Source of the DNA: Nephrocerus scutellatus
Taxonomy: Eukaryota > Arthropoda > Insecta > Diptera > Pipunculidae
Direction: 5' to 3'
DNA: 64,000 bases
Assembly: GCA_947095585.1 (NCBI GenBank)
Contig: OX352763.1
Coordinates: 39,234,010 to 39,298,009 of the forward strand
A program made the translations under genes and the position numbers. This document shows, piece after piece, positions 1 to 9,785 of this stretch. Positions within the stretch are counted from its first letter, which is position 1. Every line of letters begins with the position of its first letter. Under the pieces are notes generated by a model. It did no database searches. It worked only from the letters and a program-made list of their open reading frames with translations, and was not told where the DNA came from.

Positions 1-1499
1 GTAATTAAAATTTCATTGCAAAACTGCTCCAAAGTGCGGTGTGCGGTGATCCAAATCTCCTTCGATGAATTTTTGCAGAATGCAACGCGTGGTGGCGGGC
101 AGCTCGGCCGGCGGTGCAAACAACAATTTAGAAAGGTGCCACGCAAAGGCCGCTCTCCGCACAGTTACAACGTTACAAGGCAGGGCAATTGTGTTAGATA
201 TGGAAGCAGCAACATAATGGCTCAAATCTGAATGAGTGAAATTGCTGGCTGGCTGACTGGCTGACGATCGCTGGCGTTTTGTGTGCTTTCGATAGATTTG
301 TGCGATAAATTTATGCAAAAAAGCTCGGCACGAAATTCTTCTCTTACAGCGGCGCTTACCGTGCAATTATTCAATTATTTTCGGTTGATGAAATTATGTT
401 GTTGTTAATATTGTTGTTTTATAGACGCTTTTGTTGTCGGTATCACTTTCGTCTTCCTTTCTAAGGTGCTATCCATAATACACCCAACAAGTTGACCCTC
501 TAAAGATTACTTTACACTCAATTTAAATTTTGAAATTGACTTTTGCCAAAATCTCGTTAAATCGCCATCGTGGCCAATTGGCTATATATGTTGTTGTTAT
601 TGTTGTTGTTGGAATAGGAAAATATTTCACTGCCATTCGTTGTGCTGCCTTCTATTTACGAGGTGGTCGTGAGCAATTTTAATTGCGCCGAGGTCGAGTC
701 AAGGTGTAAGGGCGACAAAAGAAGGCACGGAATTGAATTGTAGCAGAGTAGAGGACGACTTTATTTTTCAACTAAGTATACTACTAAAGTATCAAGGAAA
801 ATGTGTTTTTCACTTTAAATAAAGTACCGACAAAATGTTAGTGTTTTTTGTAGGACTGAGCCAAACATGCAACAGTCAATTCGCATATGTCAGGAAAGTC
901 GAAGGGCTAATAGATGTTTACTAGCTTCTCCATCTGTGGGAGTGTTAAGAAGATGGTCATTATAGGTATTAGGGAAAGTTGTACCACTTTCCTCATTGAG
1001 GAAAGGATAAAATGCAATCATGTGTATTAGAATGAATAATGATTCTGATATTGAGTTGGAACGACGAGCGTTGCAATCGATGACTTGTCGAGCCGGATGC
1101 AAAAATTTCCAAGGCAACAATAAACCCAGTTGTAAGGACCATGATTTAAGTACCACATTAAAAATATCAGAATAGAGAAACAAAGTTAGAGAGGAAGTAA
1201 GGACAAGGAATCGAAAATTGTGTTCGCTCGAAGGACTCAACCGAACTGCTGAACTGCGAAACCGAACGAAGATTCCAGTGGTTTGGCATTATTTCTTATA
1301 TGAAAGTGTACCACTTTGCACCACTCACAGTAAAAGCGATTGAGAATAAAAACTCAACAGTGCTTTTAACAAAACGGCTTTTCAAATTTTTGTTCGCCCA
1401 AGGGATGGTTTTCATCGAAATCCATCACAGAAACTGCGAATTCGCGACACCACCCCCACAAGTTCCTTCTTTTTCGTTCCCTAATGTGCAGTTAAATGC
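1..1499. other. Low-copy DNA, no gene recognised
   Basis: No recognisable coding region or transposon domain was seen. The stretch holds short (GTT)n runs near 400-415 and 590-610. If the minus-strand first exon at 3678-3741 is real, this sequence would be part of that gene's first intron, which is an inference from exon order only. Confidence 0.4.
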
Positions 1500-2115
1500 C
1501 ATTAAGCCTCTACGTGGTGGCCGCCTCTAATTTTCTCCTAAAAGGAAAAGCTAATTGATCAGGTCAGTCCATTTAAAGCAAAGTTAGCGAGATGCTAATA
1601 ACCTCGTACGCAAAAAAAATCGTTATTACGGAATCCCAAGCAAGCCTCGGAGACATGGACCTACGACAACGACGACAGCAACGAAAACAGCTAAACGATT
1701 TAAGAATTTTTCTTAGGAACGTTTGCACACTGTATAGATCTTAAACTGCAAAAAACCTAGCATGACGGTGACATAACAGCAACTCGGGACATGCGGTGGA
1801 TGCCGAACGATCAAAAGATGTTACTACAGCTGTCATGCAAGACATCATGTGCTCGCGTGGGCTTTCTAGTCAGCAAATTAATGAACGGTGGATATAACAT
1901 TGACACCCATAGTTTAAGAGAGAACACTAATCACAATGGACAAATAGTCATGGAGATGGTATCTAGTAAGAATTTGGTGGTTGCGAGTACAAGGTTCGCG
2001 CGTAAGATTATTCATTAGGCCACATGGATACTTCCTGATGGAGCCTTTCGCAACCAGATAGACAACGCGAGGCAATAAATCGGGTTTAAGATAATAAGGC
2101 TTTGAGAAATATAGC
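1500..2115 (+). mobile_element. RTE-like non-LTR element (family A), 5'/endonuclease fragment
   Basis: Degenerate copy of the family that is best preserved at 25110-27360. It aligns by eye with that copy from the leader (agatgctaataacctcgt, then aacgatttaagaatttttct) into the endonuclease region. The endonuclease part reads approximately MVSSKNLVVASTRFARK followed by an NQID-like motif near 2055-2070. In this family the APE-type endonuclease nicks target DNA before reverse transcription. Frameshifts and stops disrupt it, and it ends near 2115, well before the reverse transcriptase. Clade assignment to RTE rests on motif memory and on the microsatellite-like 3' tails of other copies. Confidence 0.6.
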
Positions 2116-2129
2116 ACAAATACTTTGAA

Positions 2130-3135
2130 GACCGGTACTTCTTCTTTACCGGACGGTAGTACGGTGGCTTTGCTGTCTACCGGTAATGCTCCTGCAACGG
2201 TGGGTGGTTGTTTGAATACTGCCGTCGGGCGCGGGCCGGCCTTCTACTAGCAGCGGTAGGATTGTGGCACCTCATGGCCCTTCCGATGCCAGTAATCTAG
2301 TGGACATTTGCGACAACGCGCACCATCTAGATCGTCTACCGGCAATGCTCCTGCAACGGTGGCTAGTGGTTTGACTACTGCCGACAAGCGAAGATCGACT
2401 TTGACAGTTCGGTCTACTACTTGCAGCGGTAGGATTGTGGCACCTCATGTCCCTTCCGCTGCCGCCAGTAAGCTTGTGTGCGCATCTGATGGATGTTCGC
2501 GACAACGCACTCCATCTAGATCGTCGTACAAGAAACGGTGTACTGCAGTACAGATACTGAAGGCCCTCGGAGCAATTACAGAGACCAACAGAACACCGAA
2601 CCAGGTCGCCAAGTTAAAATGGGCCGAAGCCCTATTTGACAAGCACGAACAACGGACCAGTGATGACTCTATGTCCAAGCGACAGAGATCGGTGGAGGAA
2701 ATCGATTCGATTTCAAAAAGACCTAGAGTGCACAAAACCAGCACACTTAGTCACTCCATCGGTACATCTCAGAGGTCCTTTAGTGATGTCCTTAAGGAAA
2801 AAATCTTAGTCACAGTGATAGATCGCAGCGACACTGATGGAACAATCTCTCCAGAACTATTTGCCACAGTCAAAATTAAGCTCTTTCCTCCTCCCTCCTC
2901 TGCGGATGAAATACTCCAGGACCTTCAATTAAGCAATCCCTCACTTCCGACCCATGTACTCTCAGATACGGAATGTAGGTTCTGCTCGGAGGATGATAAA
3001 TCATCCGTGCACATTCTATGTTAATGCCCAGCATTTATCTGGGTACGGAGACGTATTTTCCATAAGGCATTATGTTCGTCGGCAGATCTGCGAAACTCTG
3101 CCACTAAGACCATACTATCCCTCATTAGGTAGGTA
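2130..3135 (+). mobile_element. LOA/I-like non-LTR element: ORF1 remnant fused to ORF2 C-terminus
   Basis: An open frame of 238 codons (2308-3024) joins two distant parts of a retrotransposon. The N-terminal two thirds is basic and Ser/Thr-rich with a nuclear-localisation-like stretch (SKRPRVHK). It then reads SFSDVLKEKILVTVIDRSD, resembling ORF1 (Gag-like) proteins of LOA-type elements. The last ~50 residues (QLSNPSLPTHVLSDTECRFC, then HILC) resemble the Cys/His cluster found at the end of ORF2 after RNase H. The endonuclease and reverse transcriptase are missing, so this is an internally deleted derivative. Coding continues in a shifted frame to about 3135. It is not a host gene, and the ORF is open probably by chance of the deletion. 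Confidence 0.55.
2178..2517 (+). repeat. Tandem duplication inside the ORF1 remnant
   Basis: Two imperfect direct units. Both begin ctaccgg(t/c)aatgctcctgc (2178 and about 2336), contain agcggtaggattgtggcacc, and end with catctagatcgtc. The period is roughly 160-180 bp. The units encode the Ser/Thr/Ala-rich start of the 238-codon frame. Confidence 0.65.
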
Positions 3136-3677
3136 ATAAGTCTCTTAGATTAGATACACCCTATGATACAATAGATCTTTTTAGGTCACAGTATCAGAAA
3201 CTTGGGTTAGGCTTGTCTTCAATAACAAAAGCTTAGTTTTTAGTTTTCTTTTTAATTTACTGTTTTGTACGAACCATGGAGTAGTTAACTCAGTCTAAAC
3301 GAAAGTTACAATGTTTTGGGTTTCTTCTTCCTCATCCGTAGATCTTTTTCAGAAACGCTCGATCATATCGTTATGGGTTCTTATAAAACTTGGCTTTTAG
3401 TGATAAAGTTGTCTGAGAACCAAAAAACCAATAGCATTAAGCAATTGATTAGATAAAAAAGATTCGATTTGTCTCAAAGAAATGTGTAGGCGTAAGACAT
3501 ATCTGTTTATCTCTGATCTGATAGGTTGTTAGCCTTGATCTGAGTATTAACAGCCTCACACAAAGACGGGTTTATTTATTCGATGATACTACCTGTGTAC
3601 AATGTATATAGGATAAATGATAATGAAGAAAACAAATGCATTCATAAGCAAACCAACAGTTACTTAATTACGCTTAC

Positions 3678-3741
3678 CGTCTAGCATGTACTTGGAAAGG
3701 TCATCCTCGTTCTTCTTCTTGTCCTCATTGAAGACATCCAT
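3678..3741 (-). CDS. Probable first coding exon of a host gene, gene unknown
   Basis: On the minus strand the sequence reads acaacATGG, a good fly start context. Twenty-one codons follow (MDVFNEDKKKNEDDLSKYML then D) plus one base, and then a strong splice donor, G|GTAAGCG. The codons look like fly coding sequence (GAG, GAC, AAG, CTT TCC AAG TAC), and the peptide is a charged, soluble N-terminus as expected for a cytoplasmic tail. Upstream (3742-3800) is plausible 5' leader. The exon ends in phase 1. The next exon would lie below 3678, and none is recognised before position 1. I could not name the protein. The call rests on start context, codon use and donor, not on homology, so a chance match cannot be excluded. 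Confidence 0.5.
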
Positions 3742-5714
3742 GTTGTGTCAGTGGACTTTATGTGTGCGCTATGGAAGATATAATTCGTGAGGGCTTGGAC
3801 GGTGCTGTTGATTGGGATATTTGGCAGAAATTCCAAAATTTGTTCAAATATTTACTCTGTGCTTAGGAGTTGTATTGTTCTTTCAACTCATCCGGGAGGA
3901 GGAAACTATCATCGAACACTCAGCACAATACATACGCGAAGACGACGTTTTCACTTGAGATACAAATTAAAACACAAGATACGCATATACACACGTACAC
4001 AGAAAACTTCGGTTAAATTTGCATAATTCATTCACTTTTGTTAGAAACTCACAAACGCGCACTCTGTATACGAACCTTGAACCGACGACGCCTAAAGTGG
4101 GGAAAATCAAAAGTAATAAATTTAAATTTTTTATCAATATGGCAAAAAGTCTGAAAAACACAAATACCAACAAAAAAAAAATCCAATTAATAACCGTGTT
4201 GCTGGACAAGTGGCACAGTGGGTTGTGTTTAGTCGACGAAATTTTTTGCCAAAAGAGCAAAGCACACCAAAAAAAAGTTTTAACACAAATGTCGCGCACT
4301 TTTTGCATTGCATAAGTTTTGTGGATTTTTATTGATTTGACCAAATTGGTAAGTAAACATTTTCCAAGTTAAGTGTGGAATCGACCACACAGCAAACAGC
4401 TGAGGTTTTGGGCGGCGAGAATTTGTTTGCTCGAGTAGGTTTTGCGAATGACTCAGTCAGTCATTCATAAGATACGAGTATCATACAAGCACGCACACAT
4501 ATTTACGAATAATACACACGCACACAAGTAATAACAATTAATTGACAACAAATCGTGAATTTTTTGTATAAATAATTATCGCATGGTACCGACGGAGGGT
4601 TACATTTTATTAAAATAAATTAAAAAAAAAACAGAACGCCTGGTGTCTGAAAGACGATTCGAGCTCTAACGAACGAATGAACGAAACCTCAACCTCAACA
4701 AAAGTCATAAATCCTCAACGGATTATTCTGATGGCATCGATTCGAGTTCGAGAATTACGTTTAAGGAATTCGAGTCGACAAAATGTCTTTTGAATGTGTC
4801 GCGCGATTGTACGAGTACATTATCAAATGTATTGCTATATACAGCGCACAGGGTGTTTTATTAACTTTTTTTTTGTATTTCGTATGCATATATGATGGAA
4901 AAAATTACGAATTTTTTTGTTAATGCAGTTGGAAATCTGTGTGGAATGCATTCTCACTTTCCGAATGGACCTTCTTTACAAATTGAAAACGTTCTTCCGT
5001 TTCATTGATGCTTCTATTAACGTTTCATCAAAAGCCTAACAGGATATTTCCAATAAATACCAAATCTTTGTATACCATAGCTATAGCTATTATGGTGGAC
5101 TATAAACTCTCTTTTCTTTTTAAATATAACCGAAGAAGTGGTGTGGAAACGAACATATTTATCTTAGTTTTAAATGAAGAAGAAAACTTGACAGCATGCA
5201 TTCTGTAGCCCACTAGTATGGCTTAAAAGTAAACTCAGGCAGATTCGAAGTCGGACTTCTCGTCATTTTGTTAGGGACGCCTCAGTATTCTAAAAAGTCT
5301 CTCGGCTATGCGTGAACTAAGCCGCGATTTGTTTGACATTTCGAGGAGGTCCCACCTCCCCGACCCCAGAGGTTTTGCCTTGGAGTGTCCAGACATCGCA
5401 AGGGTGCCCCACCAGATAACCGGCAAAACCGAATATCCTTGCAGACCGCATCGATCTCCGGAACTCCAAACTAATAATAAATATAATTATAAAAACCCAC
5501 CCCAAGAAACCTATCAATCAGGGAGGATGACGAAGCTATCCATTTTATATTCAACTCACTTCAACATCGTTTCCAAACTACCACGATTTTTTATCAAAGC
5601 TTGCATACGGTTACGACAACTTTCGTGCCTTTACTAAAATTTTCGATTAGGCCATTTCTGGCTCAACGGATTCGTTAATAAGCAAAATTGCCACTTTTGG
5701 AGAAGTACCCCCAC
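3742..5714. other. Low-copy DNA; possible 5' leader/upstream region of the minus-strand exon
   Basis: No protein domain recognised. Two AT-rich antiparallel frames near 3967-4344 overlap one another and look random. If the exon at 3678-3741 is real, its leader and promoter should lie here, but I cannot place a TATA box or a convincing initiator. Confidence 0.35.
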
Positions 5715-6375
5715 AATTGGCCGATTAACCAGAGATCAATTAACCGGTATTCCCAGTCAACCGGAAAGTTTAAAACAAACTTACTTTTCTGTTTAAATTC
5801 GGAAAAAACTCTATTATCCGGAAAACACTCTACTATCCATGATGCAAGCAAAAATTAAGTTAAAAAGAAAAATAAAGCACCTGCTTAATAATAAGGACAT
5901 GATCTTGAAGTTTTTTGCAGAAACGTAATAAGAATCTGAGAGCCCAAAAGTTGACAGTTCAACGTATGATATGAATGGGTACGTCGAAATAGATTCAGAG
6001 ACTTTTCACTTTCTGGCGCAATGATTGTGGAAAAGATAAAATATTTTCACGATAAGTTGGGTCAAAATTCTGAATGTGTATATTCACTTGGGTGGTTGGG
6101 AAATTTAACAAACCACCGCTGAGTTTTTTTTTTGAATTTTACGACGTTCGGTAATGGTTTTAAGAGTTTAAAAAAATGTACATTGTTTGACTTTAGAAAT
6201 TTAATTTTCTTTCAAAAAAGACCAACAGTTGCCTTGTAGCTAGAAGCATTTAAGAGTTACAGGGTGTGAAGTGATGTAAGGTCAAAAGTACGTCTATTCG
6301 CATTACAACGATACGTACACCGCAGGGGAGGGAGCTTTGTCATTGCCATCCCGGTTAATCGGAACTCTACTATAC
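5715..6375. mobile_element. Possible pogo/Tigger-like DNA transposon remnant
   Basis: The right end read outward-in on the minus strand is tagtagagttccgattaacc then gggat, which closely resembles pogo/Tigger terminal inverted repeats. On the left, ccgattaaccagagatcaat and ctctactatcc near 5720-5840 are imperfect counterparts. No transposase frame survives between them. It may be a MITE-like or decayed copy; the left boundary is uncertain. Confidence 0.35.
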
Positions 6376-7344
6376 TTCTTCTTCAATAATGCTGGCAATG
6401 TAAGTGAGGATCGTTATCTGACTGATTTTAGAATGAATTGAAAGAGGTTTACTTCGAGCCTATGTGGCCACATGTCAAACAATGAAGCTGTTGATGTTTG
6501 GTGACCATGCTATCTCCAGAAATAGACTTTTCAATTGGCTGCCTCGTTTGTGAGATTTGACGACTCTGCACTTTTCTCGTTGGTGCTATGTTAGGTCCAC
6601 TGTATATTCCAATAAGCTATCGAGTAATGCTACATATAGCCCAAAAAAGTCTTGAAAATTGGTTTAATTAAGATTGGAATGATGTTTTGATCCATATCTC
6701 AAACAGAAGCTGTTTTATCAAAAAAGAATATGATGCTCTTAACAGAAAATCCACTACCACTAAGTGAAATATGACTCAAAAAGACTAATAATTGAATCCA
6801 TATTTCAAGTTTCAAGTTAAATTTCCAATGCAAGAGTACTATTAAATAAACAAATGTCTGTATTATAACTTATTAGATTATAAAAAACCTTCCAAGAACA
6901 TTCGACAGACAGACAATAAACCTGGAAAAATTTAAACAATGCATGGCCTGTACTTTAAGTAATTACATGTCTGCTAGTATGGATTGCAATATGCAATAGT
7001 TATAGTTGAATGTAATTTAAAAAATCTCTCAGTAGCTAAAGTAGATCTTGCTTTTGTCAGCAACTTTCTTACTGACAAAGTTAGTAGAAAGTTGCACCCT
7101 TGACATCCTGCACGAAAATCAGGCGCGCCATTATATCACTTATGTCTACACAGAGAACTGCCGATAAGTAATAATGCGAAATGTCAGAAACTGCCAACTG
7201 TCAGAATGTCAAAGGAAAAGATGATGGAATAGATTGTAGTGCTTTCTTTTAATGCATTACATACACACCATACTAAATTTGAGACTAGTTCATAGGTTAG
7301 TTTTAATTTGGCAGCCAGTTGTATCACTAGTGTTTCGCGTTTCT
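6376..7344. other. AT-rich DNA, nothing recognised
   Basis: No coding or repeat signal could be supported. The last ~60 bases before 7345 may be the 5' untranslated part of the mariner copy that follows. Confidence 0.4.
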
Positions 7345-8047
7345 CATTAAAATGGAAAAAGTGAAATATTGCTTCGTAATTCGCTTTTTATTTTTAGATG
7401 GAAATACATGCGAAGGAATAATAAACCATCTGTGAGAACCGTCAGATAATGGTTCAACGACTTTAGACGTGGTCGTACATCTGTTTTTGATGAGTAGCGG
7501 CTAGGCCGCCCGGTATACGTTGTTACCGAGAAAATCGTTAAAAAGGTCTCGACATGATTCTCGATGATCCCCGAAGTAACGGAGGTTGTAGGCGTGTCGC
7601 AAGGAACGGCAATGAATATTTTAAATGATAAGATAAATGTAAGAAAAGTGTCGGACCTACGGGTCCCGCGATTGCTCACAGTGGACAACAACCGGATACG
7701 GCTTTAAATGTCGAAGCAGTGTTTGGATCTCTTTAAGCGAAATTTGCAGGAGAGTTTGCGTAGAGTCGTCACTGTTAATGAAACCTGGATACATCATTAC
7801 ATAAGCGACAGACAAAAAATTGGATTTTTTCGCGTGAATCTGCTCCGAAGATGGCATAGACGGTACCATCAACCGGAAAGGTCAATTTTGGGATTCGAAA
7901 TAAATAATGCTCATGGACTTTTTGCAGATAGGAAGAACCATCAAGGAGCAGTGAATTATTGGTTCGATTTGATAAGAAATTGAAGAAGACACAACCCCAT
8001 TTGGCTGAGAAAGAAGTGCTGTTTCACCACGAAAACTCACCAGCACA
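7345..8047 (+). pseudogene. mariner-like transposase fragment (DD34D family), dead
   Basis: Frames between 7351 and 8047 give a Tc1/mariner transposase with several frameshifts. The N-terminal DNA-binding part includes WFNDFRRGRTSVFDE then RLGRP. The catalytic core shows VTVNETWIHHY (about 7770-7800) and FHHENSPAHA (about 8012-8041). Active mariners have VTVDETW and HHDNAPAH. Here the first Asp has become Asn and the second has become Glu, so catalysis is lost even apart from the stops. The C-terminus is absent: at about 8047 the sequence changes directly into a CR1-like reverse transcriptase. Inverted terminal repeats were not identified. Confidence 0.75.
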
Positions 8048-9120
8048 TGCATCAATTTGGTGAAAGCAAAGCTGTTGCACTCGATATTTCCAAAGCATTT
8101 GACAGACTTTGGGATCAATCTCTTTTGTCCAAAATGCGTGCTTATGGAATCGATGTAAAACTGCTTCATTGTATCTTTTGGACCGCTCAATTGAAGTTGT
8201 CTTGGACGGTTTGAGGTCTAAAGTATATCACATAAATGCTGGCGATCCCCAGGGCTCTGTTTTGTCCCCGAAACTCTTTCTCATTTTAAAACGTTTTTAT
8301 TAGCTCGCTTTCGTGTATGTCTGTCTGTTCGGGTGGAATTTTGTATTTGATTTTAAACGAACTTCCCATTGAGCTAGAGCCTTGAAACTTTGAAAGGTTA
8401 AACATAGCTCAGAACTGGATGAACATTAACAAAAAGTAAAAAAGTAAGTAAAAAAACGCGAGTTTGCAATTTGTTTCAGAACAAAGCAAACTACTACGCA
8501 CAGTACTCGTTTTAAATGTTTTAAATTAAAAATGTATTTTTATTAGTTAAACATGTTTATTAATGATCTCTTGTCCATTACTTTTAATCCAATTCACTCA
8601 TAGTAATTTGGAGGGAAAACAGTCGAGTAGAATATAACGCTTCGAAAACCCAATGCTGTCTCTTGTCGTCTAAGCGAATATTAAATCCAATGCCATTATC
8701 CATGAATGGCACTTGCATCGAGGAAAAGCAATTCTTGGTATGTGCATTAACGACAAGCTTCGTTGGAATGACCACATATTTACCGTATCATACCATATTT
8801 TTAGGTTTTTTAACCCGGTGCTAGAAATATTTCACTTCCTCTCACTGTTTCATCGCTTCTTCCATCAGCGGTGCTCATAAGAAATAACCAGTTGCAAGCC
8901 AGCTCTCCTTGAATTAAACCGTAATACTCGTGGCGCCATGAATGTCCATCAGTTTATCCTCATGCTCGGACCAACAGTTAAGTTCAGGATTCGTTCTTCA
9001 GCCGTACAACACGTATGTGTAATGATTTGGCAAGCTCTATCTTTCCCCATCACTATTATCCACAGGCATTCAAAACACAAACTCATATACGTCTCCACTT
9101 TTCTACTCCTTTTCCCTAAC
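8048..9120 (+). mobile_element. CR1-like non-LTR element copy A, reverse-transcriptase part
   Basis: Starts in the middle of the reverse transcriptase: HQFGESKAVALDISKAFDRL, then (frame shifted) DPQGSVLSPKLF. This is the palm of a CR1-type enzyme, which makes DNA from element RNA at a nicked target. After an insertion (8288-8555) the frame resumes with LFINDLL-like sequence and the region matching copy B (ctgtcgtctaagcaaata and following). The 3' part runs to about 9120 with multiple indels. A further 3' terminal piece lies at 9545-9785 beyond a minus-strand repeat. Stops and frameshifts make it inactive. Confidence 0.7.
8288..8555 (+). mobile_element. T-tract-inserted repeat, subfamily 2 of the Helentron-like family
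   Basis: Non-coding insert beginning tttttattagctcgctttcg, followed by a tgtatgtctgtctgttcggg microsatellite, then ttaaacgaacttcccattga. The order 'end, CTGT-type microsatellite, ...aAC(c/g)aACTTCCCA...' matches the larger family at 12768, 15341 and 16545, although the sequences are otherwise diverged. It splits the CR1 codons just after the PQGSVLSP.LF motif, at a T-run, with intact CR1 sequence resuming at tttattaatgatctcttg. Confidence 0.5.
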
Positions 9121-9214
9121 GCTTACTCTGTGCCGAGCATTATAAGTCGCGTCTTTATTTCTGATACGGGTACGTTTTGATCGTCTCTCATACATTCCTA
9201 CTGAGTCTATCTAC

Positions 9215-9496
9215 CAAATTACAAAATTTACAAAAAGTGTTGGTCATCGGAGATACTCATGCGTATAAAATTTGAAGAAATTCGGGTAAATTTTTAAAAA
9301 AATTTGTATGGGAGCCCCTGAACTCGAGGCCCGAGGTGCCCCAAATTTTAATAGAAAGTATTGTCATGCGAAATACATACGTATGCAAAGTTTGAATAAA
9401 ATCGGACTTTAGGAAGTGTGTTAAAAAATGTATCACAAGATTCTGCCCACCAGCCAGTCAGCCACGGGCACGCGAAGTTAATATAGAGAATTTAAA
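9215..9496 (-). mobile_element. Helentron-like non-autonomous element, minus-strand copy
   Basis: The reverse complement starts aaattctctatattaacttc, followed by gcgtgcccgtggctgactgg, then cacttcctaaagtccgattt and a cggagatactcatgcgtata-type internal unit. The 3' end is missing. It lies between two pieces of CR1 copy A. No coding capacity. Confidence 0.6.
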
Positions 9497-9544
9497 AATC
9501 GTGTTTCTTTTTTTTTAGAACTTTGGCTTTTCACATTCGCATAA

Positions 9545-9785
9545 TTGTACCCTAAAGCCCATTTTCGGACGTACATACGGTTTCTTTAGCCGTACAACAC
9601 GTGCGAGTATGTGGAATGCGTTGTCAAGCTCTGTATTCCCGAATCAATATTACCTTCAAGTGTCCAAAGTTCAAGATAGCAGACATATGTGACTTCCCTT
9701 TTTCACACATTTTTCACCATAACGCCAACCCAGTACCTGGTAGGTAGTCCCCTTGACGCGTGCGCGAATTATAAAAAAAAAACTT
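9545..9785 (+). mobile_element. CR1-like element 3' terminal fragment
   Basis: Matches the 3' region of copies A and B (agccgtacaacacgt, gtggaatgcgttg). It ends with ataacgccaacccagtacct, then ccccttgacgcgtgcgcgaa, then attataaaaaaaaaa, which serves as the family's 3' tail. The same ending closes copy B at 18298. Confidence 0.6.

Noticed and set aside
13..366. 117-codon frame at the left edge
   Set aside because: No domain, and a competing frame on the other strand; no support for coding.
3967..4344. Two overlapping AT-rich open frames on opposite strands
   Set aside because: Low-complexity Lys/Asn and Phe/Leu composition; typical random frames in AT-rich DNA.
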